In this document: positions 48,346-57,278 of the stretch, piece by piece | Position numbering within the stretch: position 1 is the first letter of the stretch | Layout of the letters: every line of letters begins with the position of its first letter | Source of the DNA: Sphingomonas horti | Lineage (GTDB): Bacteria > Pseudomonadota > Alphaproteobacteria > Sphingomonadales > Sphingomonadaceae | Direction: 5' to 3' | Length of the DNA stretch: 64,000 nucleotides | Assembly (NCBI RefSeq): GCF_009753715.1 | Contig: NZ_WQMS01000001.1 | Location: 434,001 to 498,000, forward strand | Translations under genes and position numbers: made by a program | The notes under the pieces: generated by a model | Seen by the model: only the letters and a program-made list of their open reading frames with translations | What the model was told of the DNA's origin: nothing | The model's database searches: none

Positions 48346-49125
48346 ATGATTGAGGAAGTCACGTCGTTTCTGCGTAACGTCGGCGCCTCGATCATTCTTC
48401 CCCGCTATCGACGGCTCAGAACCGAGGAGATCGAGGAGAAGGGGCCGGCCGACCTGGTGACGATCGCCGATCGCGAGGCGGAGCAGGCGATCGCTGCGCA
48501 TCTGCTGGATCTGATGCCCGGCTCCTGCGTGGTCGGGGAGGAGGCCTGCAGCGTCGACCCTCGCTTCCTGGACCGGCTTCACACAGGCGCGGTGTGGGTC
48601 GTCGATCCGATCGACGGCACCGGCAATTTCGTGGCCGGCCGCCCGCCCTTCGCCACCATGGTCGCGCTGTTGCAGGACGGCGAGGTGGTGATGAGCTGGA
48701 TCCACGATCCGCTGACCGGCGGGACCGCCTGCGCGGAACGGGGCTCCGGCGCCTGGCTCGACGGCGAGCGCCTGGCGGCAAGCGCATATGGCGGCGAAAA
48801 GCTTTCCGGCATCGTCAGCCGGTTCTGCCTGCCGGAAGAGCGCGCGCCGTTCGTGAAGCGGGTCGAGCAGGAAGCCGCGCGGGTGACGCCGACGCGTCGC
48901 TGCGCCGGCGCCGAATATCCCATGGTCGCGAAAGGCGCGTGCGACTTCGCGATCTATTGGCGCACCCTGGTGTGGGATCATGCCCCGGGCTCCCTGCTGC
49001 TACGGGAAGCCGGCGGGATCGTCTGCCGCCTCGACGGAACGGACTATTCGCCGGTACGGCCGGGCGTGGGATTGATGCTGGCGCGCTCGCCGGACATCGC
49101 CGACGAGTTGTTGCGACTGCGCTAG
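48346..49125 (+). CDS. Inositol monophosphatase-family phosphatase
   Basis: The 259-residue enzyme has the family's Mg2+ site: [22 protein letters not shown] and the late [15 protein letters not shown]. Substrates in this family include inositol phosphates, histidinol phosphate and sugar phosphates. ATG 48346 is preferred over GTG 48334. It is convergent to and overlaps kdsA by four bases. The Kdo operon lacks a KdsC-type phosphatase, so a role in that pathway is a loose possibility, with no sequence evidence. Confidence 0.85.
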   Translation: MIEEVTSFLRNVGASIILPRYRRLRTEEIEEKGPADLVTIADREAEQAIAAHLLDLMPGSCVVGEEACSVDPRFLDRLHTGAVWVVDPIDGTGNFVAGRPPFATMVALLQDGEVVMSWIHDPLTGGTACAERGSGAWLDGERLAASAYGGEKLSGIVSRFCLPEERAPFVKRVEQEAARVTPTRRCAGAEYPMVAKGACDFAIYWRTLVWDHAPGSLLLREAGGIVCRLDGTDYSPVRPGVGLMLARSPDIADELLRLR

Positions 49126-49964
49126 ACGGCCTTCACCCGTGCCTTGGCGAGCGCGTCGAAGGCCTGGAGCTCCGCCAGCAGGGCCGGCATTTCGGACAGG
49201 GGCACCATGTTGGGACCGTCGCTCGGCGCCCGATCGGGGTCCTCATGGGTTTCGATGAAGACCGCGGCGACGCCGACCGCGACCGCCGCCCTGGCGAGCG
49301 GCGCCACGAACTGCCGCTGCCCGCCGGAATGCGTCCCCTGCCCTCCCGGCTGCTGGACCGAGTGGGTGGCGTCGAACACGATCGGAAAGCCGGTTTCGGC
49401 CATGATCGGAAGCGCGCGCATGTCGCTGACCAGCGTGTTGTAGCCGAAGCTCGCGCCCCGCTCGCACAGCAGGATGCGCTCGTTGCCGGCGGCGACAAGC
49501 TTGGCCGCGACCTGCTTCATGTCCCAGGGTGCGAGAAACTGCCCCTTCTTCACGTTGACCGCCCGGCCTGTCCGCGCCGCCGCGACGAGGAGGTCCGTCT
49601 GGCGGCAGAGGAACGCGGGAATCTGCAGCACGTCCACCGCTTCGGCGACCGGTTCGCACTGCGACGCCTCATGCACGTCGGTCACCACCGGACAGCCGAA
49701 CCGGCTCCTTATCTCGGCGAAGATCGGCAGCGCGCGATCGAGGCCGAGCCCGCGCGGCGCATCGCCGGACGTGCGGTTCCCTTTGTCGAACGACGATTTG
49801 TAGATGAGGCCGATGCCGAGCCGCCCGCACATCTCGACAAGCGCGGCGGCCGTCTCGAGCGCGTGGTCGCGGCTCTCCATCGCGCAGGGGCCGGCGATCA
49901 GCGTGAACGGGCGATCGTTGCCGACGACGAGTTCGCCAATCGCCACGGAGCGCGCGCCCGCCAT
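49122..49964 (-). CDS. kdsA: 3-deoxy-8-phosphooctulonate synthase
   Basis: The 280-residue enzyme joins arabinose 5-phosphate and phosphoenolpyruvate to make Kdo 8-phosphate. The active-site signatures are [28 protein letters not shown] and [10 protein letters not shown]. The Cys in AGPCAMES stands where metal-dependent KdsA enzymes have a metal-binding Cys and E. coli has Asn, so this is likely the metal-dependent form. ATG 49964 overlaps the stop of the fusion gene by one base (TGATG). It is the last gene of a Kdo operon. Confidence 0.93.
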   Translation of the reverse strand: MAGARSVAIGELVVGNDRPFTLIAGPCAMESRDHALETAAALVEMCGRLGIGLIYKSSFDKGNRTSGDAPRGLGLDRALPIFAEIRSRFGCPVVTDVHEASQCEPVAEAVDVLQIPAFLCRQTDLLVAAARTGRAVNVKKGQFLAPWDMKQVAAKLVAAGNERILLCERGASFGYNTLVSDMRALPIMAETGFPIVFDATHSVQQPGGQGTHSGGQRQFVAPLARAAVAVGVAAVFIETHEDPDRAPSDGPNMVPLSEMPALLAELQAFDALAKARVKAV

Positions 49965-51280
49965 CAGAACGCCCCGCATTCGGCGAGGATCTCGTGCACG
50001 TCGCGCCCTTGCGCGGCGTAGAGGCGAATCCGCGCCTCGTTCGACATGAGCTGCCAGGCAGCCGCCTCGACCTCCGGCCACATGGTCGCGGGGACGACCA
50101 CGATCCCATCCTCGTCCGCGAACACGACGTCGTCGTTGCAGACGGTGACGCCGCCGATCACAGTCGGCTGGTTCATCGCGACCAGCGTGCCTTCGAACTT
50201 GATGTCGTCGCAATTTGCTTCCCGCGCATAAACCGGCAGGTCGAGCGCGCGCACGTCGCGCACGTCGCGCGTGCAGCCGTCGACGACCACGCCGACGGCG
50301 CCCGCGCGCACCGCGAGGTTCGCGTTGAGGTCCCCGAAATAGGCATATTCGGGAAGCTCCGTGCCGACCATGATCACGTCGCCGGGCCGGACGAAACTGT
50401 AGGACGCGAGCGCGCCATAAATGCCCTTCCAGTCGTCGGGGCGGCGGGCGGACGCATCCGGAAGGCGCCCGAGCTGCAGCGTCTTGGCCCGCCCGAAAAT
50501 CGTGCCCGGGCTGGTCGGACGAAGCTTCGGCCGGACCACGGCGCGGTGCCCGCGCTCCTTCATGATGTCGGCGAGGATGGTCGACGAAAGATGGGCGCGC
50601 ATGGCGCGGAAGCGGGCCACCTCGGTCGCGCGCTGGCCGGCCGCGACGGCTTCGGCAAGGGCGAGATCGGCGGGCGTGTTGACGTCGATCTGCTCCAGCG
50701 GATCGAGCTCGAACAGGATCGGCCGCGTGCCGAAGCGCTGATCAGGAAGTCCGCCCTCGGCGGGGCGACGCACCATGTAAAGGCTCATCGCCTCGATGAC
50801 GGTCGGCGGCAGGTCGACGCTGTTCGGGATGCGCCCGCGGCCATAGAGCGGCTCGCCGGCCGACCAGCCATATTGCTTGGTCGAATAGACGCCGACCAGG
50901 CTGTCCGCGTCCGGGTCGGCGAGCAGGCGCTCGACCGCGCGGCGGATCGTGTCGGCGGAGACGAACGGCGCGGTGCACAGCAGTTGGACCCAGATATCGG
51001 CGTCGGGCCGCTGCGCGCATTCCCAAGCGAACAGGGCATGGCCGTCCGTCGCGTTGGACGCGAGTTCGGCCGGGCGCGCGAGACGCGTCACCGGCAGGTC
51101 CGCGGCCAGCCCGGCGAGCGCGTCGGACTCGGTATCCAGGCACACCTCGCCGATCGCCGGGCAGGCCAGCGCCTGGCGAAGCTTGCGCTTGAACAGATGC
51201 TCCCCGTCGAAGACGCGCAGGTTCTTGTCGGGAACCCGCTCGCTCTGCCCTTTGGCGGGAATGAAAGCCACGATCTTCAT
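49964..51280 (-). CDS. Fusion of CMP-sugar synthetase (NeuA/KdsB-like) and RraA-like domain
   Basis: The 438-residue protein starts with a nucleotidyltransferase of the CMP-sialate/CMP-Kdo type (about 1-225): [16 protein letters not shown] for nucleotide binding, a [10 protein letters not shown] loop and [12 protein letters not shown] near the end. The rest (about 226-438) matches the RraA/HMG-aldolase fold: [67 protein letters not shown] and [12 protein letters not shown]. The fusion, and its place between kdsD and kdsA, is unusual. The N-terminal half probably activates Kdo or a related sugar; the role of the second half is unknown. Confidence 0.82.
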   Translation of the reverse strand: MKIVAFIPAKGQSERVPDKNLRVFDGEHLFKRKLRQALACPAIGEVCLDTESDALAGLAADLPVTRLARPAELASNATDGHALFAWECAQRPDADIWVQLLCTAPFVSADTIRRAVERLLADPDADSLVGVYSTKQYGWSAGEPLYGRGRIPNSVDLPPTVIEAMSLYMVRRPAEGGLPDQRFGTRPILFELDPLEQIDVNTPADLALAEAVAAGQRATEVARFRAMRAHLSSTILADIMKERGHRAVVRPKLRPTSPGTIFGRAKTLQLGRLPDASARRPDDWKGIYGALASYSFVRPGDVIMVGTELPEYAYFGDLNANLAVRAGAVGVVVDGCTRDVRDVRALDLPVYAREANCDDIKFEGTLVAMNQPTVIGGVTVCNDDVVFADEDGIVVVPATMWPEVEAAAWQLMSNEARIRLYAAQGRDVHEILAECGAF

Positions 51281-51287
51281 CTTTGTC

Positions 51288-52289
51288 TCATATTGTCAGG
51301 AGGTCGTTGACATGGACGAGGCCGAGAAGCCGGCCGTCTTCGTCCGTGACCGGCATGACCAGCAGCCCGCCGGTCTCGCGCACGATCCCGAGCACGTCGC
51401 CGAGCGTCGCGCCCGGGCGTACGGTCACGGGATCGGCGCGCATGATCTCGCCGGCCGCCGCGCTGTAGAGATCGCGGCGGGCCTGGATATGGCGGCGAAT
51501 GTCTCCGTCGACGATCAGGCCGAGCAGATTCCCGCCATGGTCGGTGACGCAGACCGCACCCATCCTTTTGGCCGACATCACGGCGAGCAGCTCGGCGATC
51601 GATGCCGAGGCGAGCACCACCGGCAGGTCCGCGCCCATGCGCATGATGCCGGAAATCGGCACAAGCTGCCGGCCCAGCAGGCCCGCCGGATGCTGCCTCA
51701 GGAAATCCTCGCGCGAGGCGCCTCGAATCCGGCTTGCGGCGACCGCGATCGCGTCGCCGATCGCCATCTGCAGCGTGGTGCTGGCGGTCGGGGCGAGGCC
51801 GAGCCCGTCAGCTTCGGCGCGCACCGTCGCCGGCACCACGATCTCCGCGCGTGCGGCGATCGGCGAGTCGAGCCGGCCGACGATGCCGACGAGGCGGCAG
51901 CCGCGTTCCGCCAGCGACGGCAGGATGCGGAGAATCTCCTCGGTCGATCCGCTGTTGGAAAAGAGCAGCACGATCGAACCCGAGCCGACGGCGCCGAGAT
52001 CGCCATGCGCGGCCTCCCCGGCATGGACGAAAAAGGCGGGAATCGCGAGGCTCGACAGGGTCGCCGCGACCTTGGCCGCGACAAGCCCGGACTTGCCGAC
52101 TCCGACGCAGAAGACCGGCTGGTCGTGCGCGGCGATCAGCTCGGCTGCCCGCGCCGCGGCGGGCGCCACGGAGAGCTGGGCCTCGGCAATGGCCTCGCTT
52201 TCGGCCCGGAGGACGTTCGCGACGACCTCCTCGGACCGCGGCTCGCGGGCAAGAGCCGGCTTGATCGCACGGATCGCAGCGGACGTCAT
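51288..52289 (-). CDS. kdsD: D-arabinose-5-phosphate isomerase (KdsD/KpsF type)
   Basis: The 333-residue enzyme has an SIS domain (about 40-185; VFCVGVGKSGLVAAKVAATLSSL, FFVHAGEAAHGDLG, LLFSNSGSTEEIL) and two CBS domains (about 205-333; IMRMGADLPVV; IMRADPVTVRPGATL). It makes arabinose 5-phosphate for KdsA. It overlaps the glycosyltransferase-like gene by four bases (ATGA) and lies 7 bp before the synthetase fusion, so the operon is compact. Confidence 0.93.
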   Translation of the reverse strand: MTSAAIRAIKPALAREPRSEEVVANVLRAESEAIAEAQLSVAPAAARAAELIAAHDQPVFCVGVGKSGLVAAKVAATLSSLAIPAFFVHAGEAAHGDLGAVGSGSIVLLFSNSGSTEEILRILPSLAERGCRLVGIVGRLDSPIAARAEIVVPATVRAEADGLGLAPTASTTLQMAIGDAIAVAASRIRGASREDFLRQHPAGLLGRQLVPISGIMRMGADLPVVLASASIAELLAVMSAKRMGAVCVTDHGGNLLGLIVDGDIRRHIQARRDLYSAAAGEIMRADPVTVRPGATLGDVLGIVRETGGLLVMPVTDEDGRLLGLVHVNDLLTI

Positions 52290-53431
52290 TGCAAGCCTCC
52301 CATCGCGCGCTCGGCGCGGGCCATGCCGGCCTGCCAGCGGCTCGAATCGACGGCGCGCTCCAGCCTTTCGAACAGCGTTTCGGCGTCAAAATCCGGCGCC
52401 TGCGGATCGAACGCATTGTTCGCGAGGTGGTAGGCGGCGAAGAACAGCGCATCGTCGGGGCACGGCGCGCGCGCGCGGCCGGCGCCGAGATCGTCCACGA
52501 ACGCGCCGACATCGCCATAGGCGTCGAGCCAGCCGGCTGAGCGGAAGCGGGTCGAGCGGCAGAGCGGCTTGCCCCAGAAGGCGGCAATCCCGAACGCCTT
52601 CGAATCACCCACGATCATGCCATCGCAGCTCCGCGCCACGGCCATGGTGGACAGGCCCTTGTCCAGCAGGCTGACCCGTCCCTGAAGCCCGGCAACCGTC
52701 TCGTGCAGTTCCCGCCGGTCGACGTGCAGATGGTTCAGCGGATGGTCCGTCACCATAAGGCGGACGTGATCGGGCAGCTGCGCCGCCAGCTCGGCCACAA
52801 GCCGGCTGTTCGGCGTCGGCCCGGGCCGGTGCATCAGGAAGAAATTCTCGGGATGCTCATATTCCAGAGGCATCAGGATCGTGATCCGCGGCTCGCCGCC
52901 GCCGGCCGGATCAACCGCAGGCTCGGCCGCGTTCGATGAGCGATGCCGCTCCCAGGCGGGCGCCAGCCAGGCGGCAAGCTCGTCCCGATGCCCTGCTTCA
53001 AGTGTCGGCATCACGCCGTGGTCGAACAGGTCGTCGGCGAGCCACACCAGGGTCGCGGGCAACTGGAAGGGCGCAACTCCCCCCTCCATCAGATAATGCA
53101 CCCGACCCGGGAAATGTCGCGGGGTCTCGCGGTCGGCGCTGCGGCAAATGACGTGATCCGGCGCGATCTGGCCAACGAAGTCGATCAGCGGCTGAGGATT
53201 TCGCGGCGCGGTGCGCAGGCTCTGATGATCCGGGCCGCCGATGATATGCCAATGCACGTCGGGAAGGTTCGAGGCTCGCGCCAGCTGCTCGTTTCCGATC
53301 CCGGTTCCCGACCAGGGTTCCGGGGCCAGTATGTGGACCTCGGCCGCGCGGCCGGCCGCATCGATCATCGGCACCAGGATATGTTCGAACCACCAGGGCG
53401 TGACGACGGGGAGATAGAAGAGGATGCGCAT
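52286..53431 (-). CDS. Glycosyltransferase-like protein of capsule/Kdo type
   Basis: The 381-residue protein starts RILFYLPVVTPWWFEHILVP and looks like a GT-B enzyme. The middle has ITILMPLEYEHPENFF and a VRLMVTDHPLNHLHVDRRE region. The later SKAFGIAAFWGKPLCRSTRFRSAG resembles the KpsC/KpsS-type Kdo transferase motif in which a Gly-Lys-Pro loop follows a conserved Ser/Phe. As first gene of a Kdo operon it may transfer Kdo to a capsule or lipid acceptor. The family call is tentative. Confidence 0.5.
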   Translation of the reverse strand: MRILFYLPVVTPWWFEHILVPMIDAAGRAAEVHILAPEPWSGTGIGNEQLARASNLPDVHWHIIGGPDHQSLRTAPRNPQPLIDFVGQIAPDHVICRSADRETPRHFPGRVHYLMEGGVAPFQLPATLVWLADDLFDHGVMPTLEAGHRDELAAWLAPAWERHRSSNAAEPAVDPAGGGEPRITILMPLEYEHPENFFLMHRPGPTPNSRLVAELAAQLPDHVRLMVTDHPLNHLHVDRRELHETVAGLQGRVSLLDKGLSTMAVARSCDGMIVGDSKAFGIAAFWGKPLCRSTRFRSAGWLDAYGDVGAFVDDLGAGRARAPCPDDALFFAAYHLANNAFDPQAPDFDAETLFERLERAVDSSRWQAGMARAERAMGGLQ

Positions 53432-53673
53432 CTTGGGCAGCTCAGGGCGCGAGAACGGAATGAAACGGATTGTCCGGCAGCTGCCGCATGATTCTTCGAT
53501 CCACCGTGCGAGTTCGGCCGGGGTTATCGAGAGCTAAGGTAAACAAAGAAATAACCATGGCTGCGATCGCGCCTTGGCAGCGATCACCAACCGGCCCGGA
53601 ATGGCTTGCGCGCTACGATCCCGGCCGGATCGGCGCAGCTGCCCCCGATGTCCCGCTCAAGCGCGCCGAATGA

Positions 53674-54747
53674 TCAGGGTCGCGCAGAATTCGCGTGAGC
53701 GGCGACCATCATCTCGCCAGCCAGGGCCGCTATGTCGCCGAAATCCAGGCTGTATGCTTCTTGCGGCGAATCATAGCCCTTGAGTGCCAACGCCAAGCAT
53801 TCGATGCTTGCGGGCACGGCAACGGCAGGCCGCAACATGTCGATGCTTTCGCGACCGATGAGGACGCTGTGACCACAGGTCCGCGTGGCCGATTCCAGGC
53901 GGAACGCCTTGTTGACCGTGTCTCCGACCGCTGTGAAATCGGCGGCACCGATGCTCCCGAGATTTCCGATCGCCGCCAGACCGGAGTTCATGCCCACCCC
54001 AAACCGCACCGGCCCCGACAGGCCGAATCGACTTTGCAGCGGGGCGACCAGTTCTTGCGTAGCCAATATCACGTCGAGAACGGCGGCAAAAACAGCATGA
54101 TCCACTTCGCGGCGGTCGTGAACCCATAATGCCATGAAACAGTCGCCGATATATTTGTGGTACCAGGCGCGGCGGCGTCTCAACAGATCCGCGACGCCTC
54201 CGAAAAAAGTGGAGAGCAGCTTCGAGATCTTTTCTTCGCCGATTTCTCGCGCCAGCGCCGTATAGCCTCGAATGTCGATCACCAGGACCGTGACGAAGCT
54301 GGTCGTCATATAGGCCTGGGTTTCGCCGCCCCGGTTCGGTTCCACAACCGGAACCGGCGGAGCTTCCTGCTCAAACGTCAGCAGCTCTCCGCCAATCTTG
54401 ATCAGGTCGCCATGCGAAAGCGCCACCGGCGCGCTGATCGGCAGCCCGTTCAACTGCGTGCCGTTGCGGCTTCCGACATCGGAGAGGAAGCAGATGCCCG
54501 AAATGTCGCGCCGGATCATCGCATGTGTCCGGGAAATGCCGGCATCCGACAGGACGACGTCGTTTCCCGCGTCGCGACCGATCCGGCAAACGGACAGCGC
54601 CGTGATTGCACGGCGGGTTTCCGTTCCCGTCGGCCCAAACCGAATGAGCGGGTCCCTTTTGTCCATCCGCTTGAGTACCGGGTTGCTCGCCCGGACTGAC
54701 CTCTTTGCTTCGACCAAGTCCGCGCCAAAATCCAGAGCGTCGTCCAT
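53674..54747 (-). CDS. FHA-domain class III adenylate/guanylate cyclase
   Basis: The 357-residue cytoplasmic protein has an FHA domain (about 45-125; CRIGRDAGNDVVLSDAGISRTHAMI, SDVGSRNGTQLNG) and a class III cyclase domain (about 150-330). The two metal Asp residues are in VLVIDIRGYT and YIGDCFMALW. The transition-state Asn and Arg are in GDTVNKAFRLE, so it should be active. FHA domains bind phosphothreonine, and a Ser/Thr kinase lies 5 kb away, which is the likely link. No membrane span is seen. Confidence 0.88.
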   Translation of the reverse strand: MDDALDFGADLVEAKRSVRASNPVLKRMDKRDPLIRFGPTGTETRRAITALSVCRIGRDAGNDVVLSDAGISRTHAMIRRDISGICFLSDVGSRNGTQLNGLPISAPVALSHGDLIKIGGELLTFEQEAPPVPVVEPNRGGETQAYMTTSFVTVLVIDIRGYTALAREIGEEKISKLLSTFFGGVADLLRRRRAWYHKYIGDCFMALWVHDRREVDHAVFAAVLDVILATQELVAPLQSRFGLSGPVRFGVGMNSGLAAIGNLGSIGAADFTAVGDTVNKAFRLESATRTCGHSVLIGRESIDMLRPAVAVPASIECLALALKGYDSPQEAYSLDFGDIAALAGEMMVAAHANSARP

Positions 54748-55055
54748 TCTCCCCCCTCCGAACCGATCCGCCGGCGTGATCGGCCAAACGTCTACGGACT
54801 ACAGGCATCGAAAAGGTCAAATCCGCCTGCAAATGCACTTGGCGCCCACAAACGACGGTCAAGGTCACGCCGCGTGTTCCGCCTTGCCGGCATAGCCATT
54901 GATCGATCCTTTGATGCAAGAGCGCTTGCCCGTTTCAGCTCTTTACCTCCCCCGGCTAGACTGACAGTCTCCCATCTTGCGCCGCGTTAGACCGGTCGCC
55001 TGGACGATAACCGACAGTTTCGGCGCGGAACGCCTGCTCTATTTCCGCGAGTCGC
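54748..55055. other. Intergenic region with no identified gene
   Basis: This 308 bp gap between the cyclase gene start and the stop of the next minus-strand gene contains no convincing open frame, RNA or terminator. It must hold the promoter of the cyclase gene; I see no clear motif for it. Confidence 0.5.
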
Positions 55056-55487
55056 CTAGAACCCGAATTTCTTGAGTCCTTCGAGCTTGTCGTCGATCCA
55101 CGTTCGAAAGCCGTCGATCGAGCCGCCGCGACGGAACAACAACACCACAAATACGACAAGTGCAGCGATCGCGGCCGGCAGCGCCGCAAAATCGAGCGCG
55201 AGAAAGATTGTCCCGGCAGCAAGCGCGCCCAGCACCGGTACCAGAATGTCCTTTACATAGGGCCCGATGCCGCGCTGGACGGAATCGAACGAGCGTTCCG
55301 CCTCAGCCCCCGATCCCGAGCCTAGCTGAACCCGCGCAAGGGCAGTGTTCGAGGCCAATATCCCGTTGACCTTGCACCACAGCTGAAGCGCAACCTCGCG
55401 CGAAACGTCCATCGCCGCACTGAACCATTGGACGAACCGCGCCTGGGCGGTCCGAAGCTGGGCGCCCTGGGCGTTTGCCGCGCTCAT
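55056..55487 (-). CDS. Small membrane protein of unknown function
   Basis: The 143-residue protein has an amphipathic helical N-terminal half and two hydrophobic helices near the C-terminus (LVPVLGALAAGTIFLALDFA; ALPAAIAALVVFVVLLF). A short basic tail ends KLEGLKKFGF. The family is not recognised. The start lies 21 bp after the OmpA-like gene's stop on the same strand, so the two probably form one unit with an envelope role. Confidence 0.55.
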   Translation of the reverse strand: MSAANAQGAQLRTAQARFVQWFSAAMDVSREVALQLWCKVNGILASNTALARVQLGSGSGAEAERSFDSVQRGIGPYVKDILVPVLGALAAGTIFLALDFAALPAAIAALVVFVVLLFRRGGSIDGFRTWIDDKLEGLKKFGF

Positions 55488-55508
55488 GATGTGCCCGCCC
55501 CGCTCTGA

Positions 55509-56153
55509 TCAGTATTTGACAATCTCGACCCGGCGATTGCTCGGGTCGGAGGCAGGCAGGCCATCGCGCGGATGATCGAAACCGTAACCGATAGCCTTGA
55601 GACGCGAGGGGGGCACGCCATGCTCGGTCAAATAAGCGACCACGCTCTGCGCCCGACGACGCGACAGATCGAGGTTGCTGGCTCGCGAGCCGATGGAGTC
55701 GGTATGGCCCTCGATCACGAAGGTGCCTGCCGCCGCGGTGCTTTCCTGCAGCGTCTTGGCGAAGATATCCGCCTGCGCCATCGCCTCTGGCGTCAACTCC
55801 GCGGAGTTAAGGTCGAACGTCAGCCGCATATCGAGCGATCGGCGGGCCGGCCTTGCCACCGCATGCGGCGAACGAACGTCGCTGCTCGCCGTGCGCACCG
55901 CCTTGCCACGACGGGGCTCCGGAGCAGCCTGTCGGCTGACCGGCAAGGAAGCCGGGGTATCCGTCGCGGCCGCCCTATGCGCAGATGTGTTGATATTGGC
56001 GAGCGAGAACTTCTTCTCGGCTTCGACCTTGCAAACACCGGAAATGAAGCAGCGCGCTTCGTCTTCCGTGACTTTCTCTCCGCTCTGCGCAAATGCGTTC
56101 GCAGGAAGCGCCATCGCACTGAGAGCGATCGAAACGGTGATGAGCGTCTTCAT
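55509..56153 (-). CDS. OmpA-family peptidoglycan-binding protein
   Basis: The 214-residue precursor has a signal peptide (about 1-22, ALSAMALPANAFAQ), a disordered Ala/Arg/Pro-rich stretch, and an OmpA C-terminal domain (about 105-214). The domain reads LTFDLNSAELTPEA, VIEGHTDSIGSRASNLDLSRRRAQSVVAYL, IGYGFDHPRDG and SNRRVEI. The conserved Asp and Arg that bind diaminopimelate are present. There is no Lys/Cys lipobox, so it is periplasmic rather than a lipoprotein. Confidence 0.88.
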   Translation of the reverse strand: MKTLITVSIALSAMALPANAFAQSGEKVTEDEARCFISGVCKVEAEKKFSLANINTSAHRAAATDTPASLPVSRQAAPEPRRGKAVRTASSDVRSPHAVARPARRSLDMRLTFDLNSAELTPEAMAQADIFAKTLQESTAAAGTFVIEGHTDSIGSRASNLDLSRRRAQSVVAYLTEHGVPPSRLKAIGYGFDHPRDGLPASDPSNRRVEIVKY

Positions 56154-56426
56154 GTTCCACCCTGCCTTGAAGACTATGCCGAGTCGCGAACGCCAACTCT
56201 ACAGCTAAGCCACTCGAACAACAAGCTTGCCGACCGGTTTTGCGTATCTCGCGTCCAAATCCGGGACTCCGGCGAGAGTCGCTGGCCGACCAACCTGTCT
56301 CTTCGTCTAATCTGCTTCGAGAGGATTCGTAGTGACGATTGTCACAGGATGAAAAAAAGACTTGGCCGAACTTGCCCGCATCAGGAAAATGGACAAGACT
56401 CGCACGATAGTCGGTGGGAGGGCAGG

Positions 56427-57278
56427 ATGGCAGAGGCGCGAAACCCCGCGACCAAAGCGGCGGCCATTCTCCCTGTGGCCGTGCTCGTCGCGGCCGTGAT
56501 CATCTTCATCGTGCAATGGGGCTTCGGCCGACTTGTCCAGTCACCTTCGTTCGCACTCTGGTCAGCCGCGGCGCAGGAAAGTGCCTTTACCGGAACACTG
56601 TTCGGACTGCTGGCGCTCGCTGCGGGGCTCGGACTATGGCTGAACGACGGACGCGTCGCTGCGGGCCGGATGCCTTCCCTCGGCTTCCCTGCCGGCGCGG
56701 CGCTTGGAATCCTCGGCCTATGGCTGTCGATCGAATTGTCGGCAATCGCGGGCGCATTGGGCGGCGGGACCCAGCAGAGCGGCGCAAGCCTTTTGCTGAT
56801 CGGAGGGACAATCGTCACTCTATTTCAGACAAGTGTCGAGGAACTCTATTTCCGAGGATGGCTGCAACCGGTGCTACAATCCGGCTGGGGCCGATGGCCG
56901 GGACTGGCAGCAACAGCGATTGCCTTTGCGGCCTTGCATTTCGTCAGCGGGGACTTTCATCCGATCAGCCTGCTCAACCTGTTCCTGGGCGGCCTCTGGT
57001 TTGGCCTCCTCGCCGACAAGTCGGGCGGACTGTTGCTGCCGATCGGCGCGCACTTCGGGTGGAACTGGGCAGAGGAGATGCTGTTCGGGGTCGCCCCGAA
57101 TCCCGGATCGGGCAGCTTCGGCTCTCTGCTTGATTGGGAATTGGGAGGATCGCCATTGTGGGGTGGCTCCGCCGAAGGATTGAATTCGAGCGTTTCGGCA
57201 AGTTTCGCCCTGGCCGCGCTGATTGCCGCAACGCTCGGCTGGCGGCCGTCCCCTAATTTGTCTGCGCGGCGCGGCTGA
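56427..57278 (+). CDS. CPBP-family intramembrane metalloprotease
   Basis: The 283-residue protein has about eight membrane helices and the CPBP/Rce1-type motifs: EELYFRGWLQP (motif 1, EExxxR), FAALHF (motif 2, FxxxH) and HFGWNW (motif 3, HxxxN). It should cleave inside or close to the membrane; the substrate is unknown. ATG 56427 has GGGAGGGCAGG upstream. It is divergent from the OmpA-like gene across 273 bp and overlaps the M23 peptidase gene convergently by 26 bp. Confidence 0.88.
   Translation: MAEARNPATKAAAILPVAVLVAAVIIFIVQWGFGRLVQSPSFALWSAAAQESAFTGTLFGLLALAAGLGLWLNDGRVAAGRMPSLGFPAGAALGILGLWLSIELSAIAGALGGGTQQSGASLLLIGGTIVTLFQTSVEELYFRGWLQPVLQSGWGRWPGLAATAIAFAALHFVSGDFHPISLLNLFLGGLWFGLLADKSGGLLLPIGAHFGWNWAEEMLFGVAPNPGSGSFGSLLDWELGGSPLWGGSAEGLNSSVSASFALAALIAATLGWRPSPNLSARRG

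Noticed and set aside
53470-53673. A short plus-strand frame between the Kdo operon and the cyclase gene
   Set aside because: It has low-complexity sequence, no clear ribosome site at its first start and no family match.
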